Position numbers and translations under genes: made by a program. From NCBI RefSeq assembly GCF_003574445.1, contig NZ_KZ984548.1, positions 423,013 through 487,012 on the forward strand: a stretch of DNA of 64,000 bases. The letters run 5' to 3'. The notes under the pieces were generated by a model. The model ran no database searches, had not been told where the DNA came from, and saw only the letters and a program-made list of their open reading frames with translations. This document shows positions 60,348-64,000 of the stretch, piece after piece (within the stretch, counting starts at the first letter, position 1; each line of letters starts with the position of its first letter). The stretch is from Streptomyces sp. YIM 130001 (lineage in GTDB: Bacteria; Actinomycetota; Actinomycetes; Streptomycetales; Streptomycetaceae).

Positions 60348-61604
60348 ATGACGGGAAGCAAGCGGCGTCGGGGCATGGCGGCGGTGTCCGCGCTGCTCGG
60401 CGGCGTACTGGTGCTCTCTGCGTGCAGCAGCGACGACGGCGGTGGGGACAAGGGGTCCGACGGCGGCACCGAGAAGACCCAGGATCAGGCGGACAAGGCA
60501 GCCGCCAAGGATTCGTCGAGCGCCCGAATAAAGATCACGCCCAAGAACGGCTCCAACAAGGCCGGGATCAACAGCGCCGCCAAGGTCAGCGTCAGTGACG
60601 GCGAGCTCACCGAGGTCGAGATGACCACCACGGAGGGCACCGCGGTCGCCGGCTCCATATCCGCGGACAAGAAGAGCTGGAAGCCGGACGACCAGCTCGA
60701 GCGGGCCACCACGTACCAGATCAGCGCGGCGGCGAAGGACTCGGACGGCCGCGAGGCGCACGAGAACTCCAAGTTCACCACCGTGTCGCCGGACAACAGC
60801 TTCATCGGCAACTACACGCCGGACGACGGCAAGACCGTCGGCGTCGGAATGCCCGTCTCGATCAACTTCGACAAGGCGATCACCAACAAGGCCGACGTCC
60901 AGTCGAAGATCACGGTGTCCTCCAGCAGTGGCCAGGAGGTCGTCGGCCACTGGTTCAACGCCAACCGCCTGGACTTCCGGCCCGAGGACTACTGGGACGG
61001 CAACTCGACGGTCACCCTGAAGCTGGCCCTCGACGGCGTCGAGGGCGCGGACGGCGTCTACGGCGTCCAGGAGAAGACCGTCACCTTCAAGATCGGCCGC
61101 GACCAGGTCTCCACCGTCGACGCCAAGACGAAGAAGATGACCGTCACCCAGGACGGCAAGACCATCAGGACGATCCCGATCTCCGCGGGCTCCCCGGACA
61201 ACCCCACGTACAACGGCCGGATGGTGATCTCCGAGAAGCACAAGGAGACCCGGATGGACGGTGCCACGGTCGGCTTCACCGACGACGACGGCAAGGGCGA
61301 GTACGACATCAAGGACGTGCCGCACGCGATGCGCCTGTCGACCTCCGGCACGTTCATCCACGGCAACTACTGGGGCGACGACTCGATCTTCGGTGGTGCC
61401 AACACCAGCCACGGCTGCGTCGGCCTGAACGACGCCAAGGGTGCGAACGACCCGAAGCAGCCCGGCGCCTGGTTCTACGACAACTCGCTGATCGGTGACG
61501 TCGTGGTGGTCAAGAACTCGCCGGACAAGACCGTCCAGCCGGACAACGGCCTCAACGGCTGGAACATGAGCTGGTCCGAGTGGAAGGCCGGCTCCGCCGC
61601 CTGA
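60348..61604 (+). CDS. L,D-transpeptidase lipoprotein (YkuD domain with Ig-like domains)
   Basis: A 418-residue exported lipoprotein: basic n-region (T-G-S-K-R-R-R-G), hydrophobic core and lipobox L-S-A-C, then a Gly/Asp/Lys-rich linker. Two Ig-like domains follow (about residues 60-260, with I-K-I-T-P-K-N-G and P-D-D-G-K-T-V-G-V-G-M). The C-terminal YkuD domain has H-G-N-Y-W and the catalytic S-H-G-C-V-G-L motif. Such enzymes make 3-3 crosslinks in peptidoglycan. I chose ATG 60348, seven bases after GGAG; ATG 60333 and GTG 60345 are also in frame. Confidence 0.93.
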   Translation: MTGSKRRRGMAAVSALLGGVLVLSACSSDDGGGDKGSDGGTEKTQDQADKAAAKDSSSARIKITPKNGSNKAGINSAAKVSVSDGELTEVEMTTTEGTAVAGSISADKKSWKPDDQLERATTYQISAAAKDSDGREAHENSKFTTVSPDNSFIGNYTPDDGKTVGVGMPVSINFDKAITNKADVQSKITVSSSSGQEVVGHWFNANRLDFRPEDYWDGNSTVTLKLALDGVEGADGVYGVQEKTVTFKIGRDQVSTVDAKTKKMTVTQDGKTIRTIPISAGSPDNPTYNGRMVISEKHKETRMDGATVGFTDDDGKGEYDIKDVPHAMRLSTSGTFIHGNYWGDDSIFGGANTSHGCVGLNDAKGANDPKQPGAWFYDNSLIGDVVVVKNSPDKTVQPDNGLNGWNMSWSEWKAGSAA

Positions 61605-61629
61605 CAGCGCCCTGCGGGACCCCACGCGC

Positions 61630-61671
61630 GGCGCCCCGCATCCCCGGCCGAGACCGGGGGTGCGGGGCGCC
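61630..61671. terminator. Terminator hairpin after the L,D-transpeptidase gene
   Basis: An 18-bp stem (left 61630-61647, right 61654-61671, one G-T pair) with a six-base loop, 25 bases beyond the stop. Confidence 0.85.
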
Positions 61672-61762
61672 GTCGTTCTCCGCCGGGGATGCGGGGGCTC
61701 CAACGTCCCGTGTGGGTACGCCACTTGCCATGGAGCGCACTCCAGTTCCTAGGGTGCTCGGC

Positions 61763-62473
61763 ATGACCACCAACACCGCGCACGACGTCACCCTCATCAC
61801 CGGCGGTTCGACCGGCATCGGTGCCGCGACCGCCCGCCGGCTCCTCGCGCGCGGCGGGCGCGTCGCCGTCACCGGCCGGAGGAGTGCCAAGCTGGACCGG
61901 CTCGCCGCCGAACTCGACGCGGGGGACGCCCTGTTGACCCTGCCGGGCGACGCGTCGGACGACGCCGCCGTCGCGGCCGCGGTGGCCGCGACGGTCGAGC
62001 AGTACGGCCGCCTCGACACGGTCGTCGCGAACGCCGGGTTCGCCGGCGAGGGCACCGTCGCGGACGGCGACCCCGAGGTCTGGCGCTCCATGGTGCTCAC
62101 CAACGTCCTCGGACCCGCCCTGCTCATCCGGCACGCGCTGCCCGCACTCAAGGAGACCCGCGGCCGTATCGTCCTGATCGGCAGCGTCGCGGGTCAGGTC
62201 AACACCCCGGGGAACGTCTACGGCGCCACGAAGTGGGCCGTCACCGGGCTCGCCGAGAACACCCGGCGCCTGGTCACGGAGGACGAGGTGGGGGTCACCC
62301 TGATCGCGCCGGGCCGGGTGGACACCCCGTTCTGGGACGGGCCCGGGCCGAACCACGGCGGCATCCTCCTGGACGCCGACCGCATCGCCGAGTCGATCGT
62401 CTGGGTGATCGGCCAGCCGGCCGGCGTCGACATCAACACGGTCACGATCCGCCCGAAGCGGCAGCCGCACTGA
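61763..62473 (+). CDS. Short-chain dehydrogenase/reductase (SDR)
   Basis: A 236-residue classical SDR: cofactor loop T-G-G-S-T-G-I-G, N-A-G in A-N-A-G-F, catalytic Ser in I-G-S-V-A-G and Y-G-A-T-K-W as the Tyr-x3-Lys pair. An Arg pair after strand 2 (T-G-R-R) suggests NADP preference. The substrate is unknown. TAGGGT lies seven bases before the ATG (leaderless). Confidence 0.9.
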   Translation: MTTNTAHDVTLITGGSTGIGAATARRLLARGGRVAVTGRRSAKLDRLAAELDAGDALLTLPGDASDDAAVAAAVAATVEQYGRLDTVVANAGFAGEGTVADGDPEVWRSMVLTNVLGPALLIRHALPALKETRGRIVLIGSVAGQVNTPGNVYGATKWAVTGLAENTRRLVTEDEVGVTLIAPGRVDTPFWDGPGPNHGGILLDADRIAESIVWVIGQPAGVDINTVTIRPKRQPH

Positions 62474-62536
62474 GGCTTGTCCGACGGGCAACCGGCCGTG
62501 AGGGGCGGGTACTTCGGGCCTCTTACGGCCGGGCGG

Positions 62537-62785
62537 TCAGCGCCCCAGGTCGCGGCGGTGCCGGTAGCCGACCAGTACCCGCACCACACGGGCGATCCAC
62601 GTCAGGAGCGCGACGACCGTGCCGACCACGACGCCGGCCCCGGACCCGAAGACGAGCACGCACGCCCCGAACCCGAGCGCCGCCAGGACCGTCGCGCTGA
62701 ACAGCGCGAACATGATCTCGACGGTCGCCTCGTCCTTCTCCCACCGGCTCTCCCGCCCGGCGTCGTGCGGCGGTCGTCCGCCCAT
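62537..62785 (-). CDS. Small two-helix membrane protein
   Basis: An 82-residue protein with two hydrophobic segments (I-M-F-A-L-F-S-A-T-V-L-A-A-L and G-A-G-V-V-V-G-T-V-V-A-L-L-T-W) and a basic end (Y-R-H-R-R-D). Unknown function. GGAGGGGGA lies before the ATG. It follows msrA by 22 bases in the same direction, so both may share a transcript. Confidence 0.75.
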   Translation of the reverse strand: MGGRPPHDAGRESRWEKDEATVEIMFALFSATVLAALGFGACVLVFGSGAGVVVGTVVALLTWIARVVRVLVGYRHRRDLGR

Positions 62786-62807
62786 GTGCCGTCCCCCTCC
62801 GCCCTGC

Positions 62808-63506
62808 CTACTCCTGTACGGGCGCGATGCCGGTCGGGCACGCGCGGCCCCAGTTCGTCTCGGACGGGGACTCGAGGGTCGCGCCGGTGCCGCCGATCCC
62901 GCAGTATCCGTCGGGATTCTTGTCCAAGTACTGCTGGTGGTACGCCTCCGCCGGGTAGAACGGGCGGTCCTCGGCCGGCAGGAGCTCCGTGGTGATCGTG
63001 CGGTGGCCGGCCGCGGTGAGCACCTGCTGGTAGGCGTCGCGGGAGACCTCCGCGGCCACCGCCTGGTCGGGGCCGTGGGTGTGGATGGCGGAGCGGTACT
63101 GGGTCCCCACGTCGTTCCCCTGGCGGAAGCCCTGGGTCGGGTTGTGGCTCTCCCAGAAGACCTTCAGGAGCTGTGCGTACGAGACGACGGTCGGGTCGAA
63201 GACGACGCGGACGGCCTCCGTGTGGCCGGTGAGGCCGGAGCAGACCTCGTCGTACGTCGGGTTCTCGGTCCGGCCGCCCTGATAGCCGACGAGGGTGGTC
63301 CACACGCCGGGCGTCTGCCAGAACTTCCGCTCGGCGCCCCAGAAGCAGCCGAGACCGAAGTCGGCGGTCTCCAGGCCCTCGGGGTACGGGCCGAGCAGCG
63401 GATTGCCGAGCACCGTGTGCCGCGCGGGGACGGTGAAGGACGGCTCGGGTCGACCGCGCAGGGCCTCCTCGGGGGTCGGCAGGACGGGCGTACGGCCGAA
63501 CAGCAT
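62808..63506 (-). CDS. msrA: Peptide methionine sulfoxide reductase A
   Basis: A 232-residue enzyme that repairs methionine-S-sulfoxide in proteins. Catalytic Cys54 is in G-C-F-W-G; the resolving Cys is in G-Y-C-G-I-G-G, and the S-H-N-P-T-Q and Y-R-S-A-I motifs are present. The N-terminal 45 residues extend beyond the E. coli core, as in other actinobacterial enzymes. The start ATG has GGAGGA. Confidence 0.95.
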   Translation of the reverse strand: MLFGRTPVLPTPEEALRGRPEPSFTVPARHTVLGNPLLGPYPEGLETADFGLGCFWGAERKFWQTPGVWTTLVGYQGGRTENPTYDEVCSGLTGHTEAVRVVFDPTVVSYAQLLKVFWESHNPTQGFRQGNDVGTQYRSAIHTHGPDQAVAAEVSRDAYQQVLTAAGHRTITTELLPAEDRPFYPAEAYHQQYLDKNPDGYCGIGGTGATLESPSETNWGRACPTGIAPVQE

Positions 63507-63709
63507 GGGGTCCTCCAGGTAGAGCGGGGCCTGAGAGCGGGCCTGAAGCCGGGAACCGGCCCGACATCGGGGACAACGTCCGCACACGGCTCCGGATTCC
63601 TCACCGAGGTGATCCCACAGGCGGCGCGGCGCACCTGCGGTGACGGCCGCGGTGACCGCGTGGGGATCCGTACGGGACCGGGGCGGGGTCGTGCGTGATC
63701 AGCGCGTGA

Positions 63710-64000
63710 TCAGTGCGGCAGGGTGGCAGGGCTGCCGCCGTTCGCCTCGTACCCCGCGACGGCCAGGGCGCGGTAGACCGCGTACTCGGCGGCCGGGTCC
63801 GCGGACAGCGTCCAGGGCAGGGCGCCGACGTGGCCGTCGACCGCTATCAGCTGCTCCATGGCCTCGCCCCAGCGCTCGGAGCTGACCAGGAACCAGACGA
63901 GCAGGTGCCGTACGTGCGCCGCCATCGGGTCGCCGGGGCGGGCCGAGTGGGCGGCGAACCGGGCGCCCTCGATCGCGTTGCGCACCACCGCGCTCTCCCA
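63710..64000 (-). CDS. C-terminal part of a hypothetical protein, cut by the window edge
   Basis: An open minus-strand frame of 96 residues that runs off the right edge of the window. It is predicted to be all-helical (R-N-A-I-E-G-A-R-F-A-A-H, H-V-R-H-L-L-V-W-F-L-V-S-S-E-R-W-G-E-A-M), suggestive of a helical-repeat protein. I do not recognise the family, and the N-terminus is missing. Confidence 0.6.
   Translation of the reverse strand, partial: WESAVVRNAIEGARFAAHSARPGDPMAAHVRHLLVWFLVSSERWGEAMEQLIAVDGHVGALPWTLSADPAAEYAVYRALAVAGYEANGGSPATLPH

Overview
The window is high-GC actinobacterial DNA and almost certainly Streptomyces. Codon third positions are nearly all G/C, GTG and TTG starts are common, and gene order around afsQ1/afsQ2/sigQ, pccB/pccE/birA/cya and accA2 follows the Streptomyces coelicolor core chromosome as I remember it. 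I see no tRNA, rRNA, CRISPR array, integrase or transposase.

Layout. (1) 76-7089: a BMP-type nucleoside ABC importer (lipoprotein, double ATPase, two permeases) followed by cytidine deaminase and thymidine phosphorylase. (2) 7278-11279: a STAS protein overlapping tail to tail with an ECF sigma factor that carries a SnoaL-like tail, then an MFS exporter divergent from its LysR regulator. (3) 11442-20900: a self-contained catabolic locus. It holds a DeoR regulator, a secreted GH114 endo-alpha-1,4-polygalactosaminidase-like protein, a sugar ABC importer without its own ATPase, a PfkB kinase, a GH4 alpha-galactosidase-like enzyme, a SIS-domain amino-sugar-phosphate isomerase/deaminase and a class II (tagatose-bisphosphate type) aldolase. 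I read it as a pathway for galactosamine-containing polysaccharide, and it is the most interesting unit here. (4) 20975-31312: an alpha/beta hydrolase lacking its nucleophile, adenosine deaminase, small secreted and membrane proteins, and the AfsQ1/AfsQ2 two-component system with its lipoprotein and the divergent sigma factor SigQ; then an ArsR regulator with a quinone reductase and a P-loop kinase. (5) 31421-40083: deoC with two aldehyde dehydrogenases (one lacking the catalytic half), a PH-domain protein, a TetR/oxidoreductase pair, a phosphohexo/pentomutase and purine nucleoside phosphorylase. (6) 40240-54964: an LpdA-like flavoprotein, a GlpR-type regulator, a frameshifted Uma2 gene, the acyl-CoA carboxylase genes (accA2, pccB, pccE), Maf, BirA, adenylate cyclase and an enoyl-CoA hydratase. 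(7) 55142-64000: a GAF-GGDEF protein whose 3' end is tandemly duplicated, a broken DUF6624 gene, hutH with an in-frame palindromic insertion, a LADTG sortase substrate, an L,D-transpeptidase lipoprotein, an SDR, MsrA and a gene cut by the window edge.

How genes work together. Nucleoside import, cytidine deamination, phosphorolysis, the pentose mutase and DeoC plus aldehyde dehydrogenase form one nucleoside salvage/catabolism pathway spread over 40 kb. Three of these genes (add, deoC, punA) share an exact 12-bp palindrome, CTACGCGCGTAG, next to their promoters, which suggests one unidentified regulator. The carboxylase subunits lie beside the biotin ligase that modifies them. Many genes have a TAnnnT hexamer six or seven bases before the start codon and no ribosome binding site, as expected of leaderless mRNAs; I used this to choose several starts. 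All functional calls come from reading the sequence; no database search was run.
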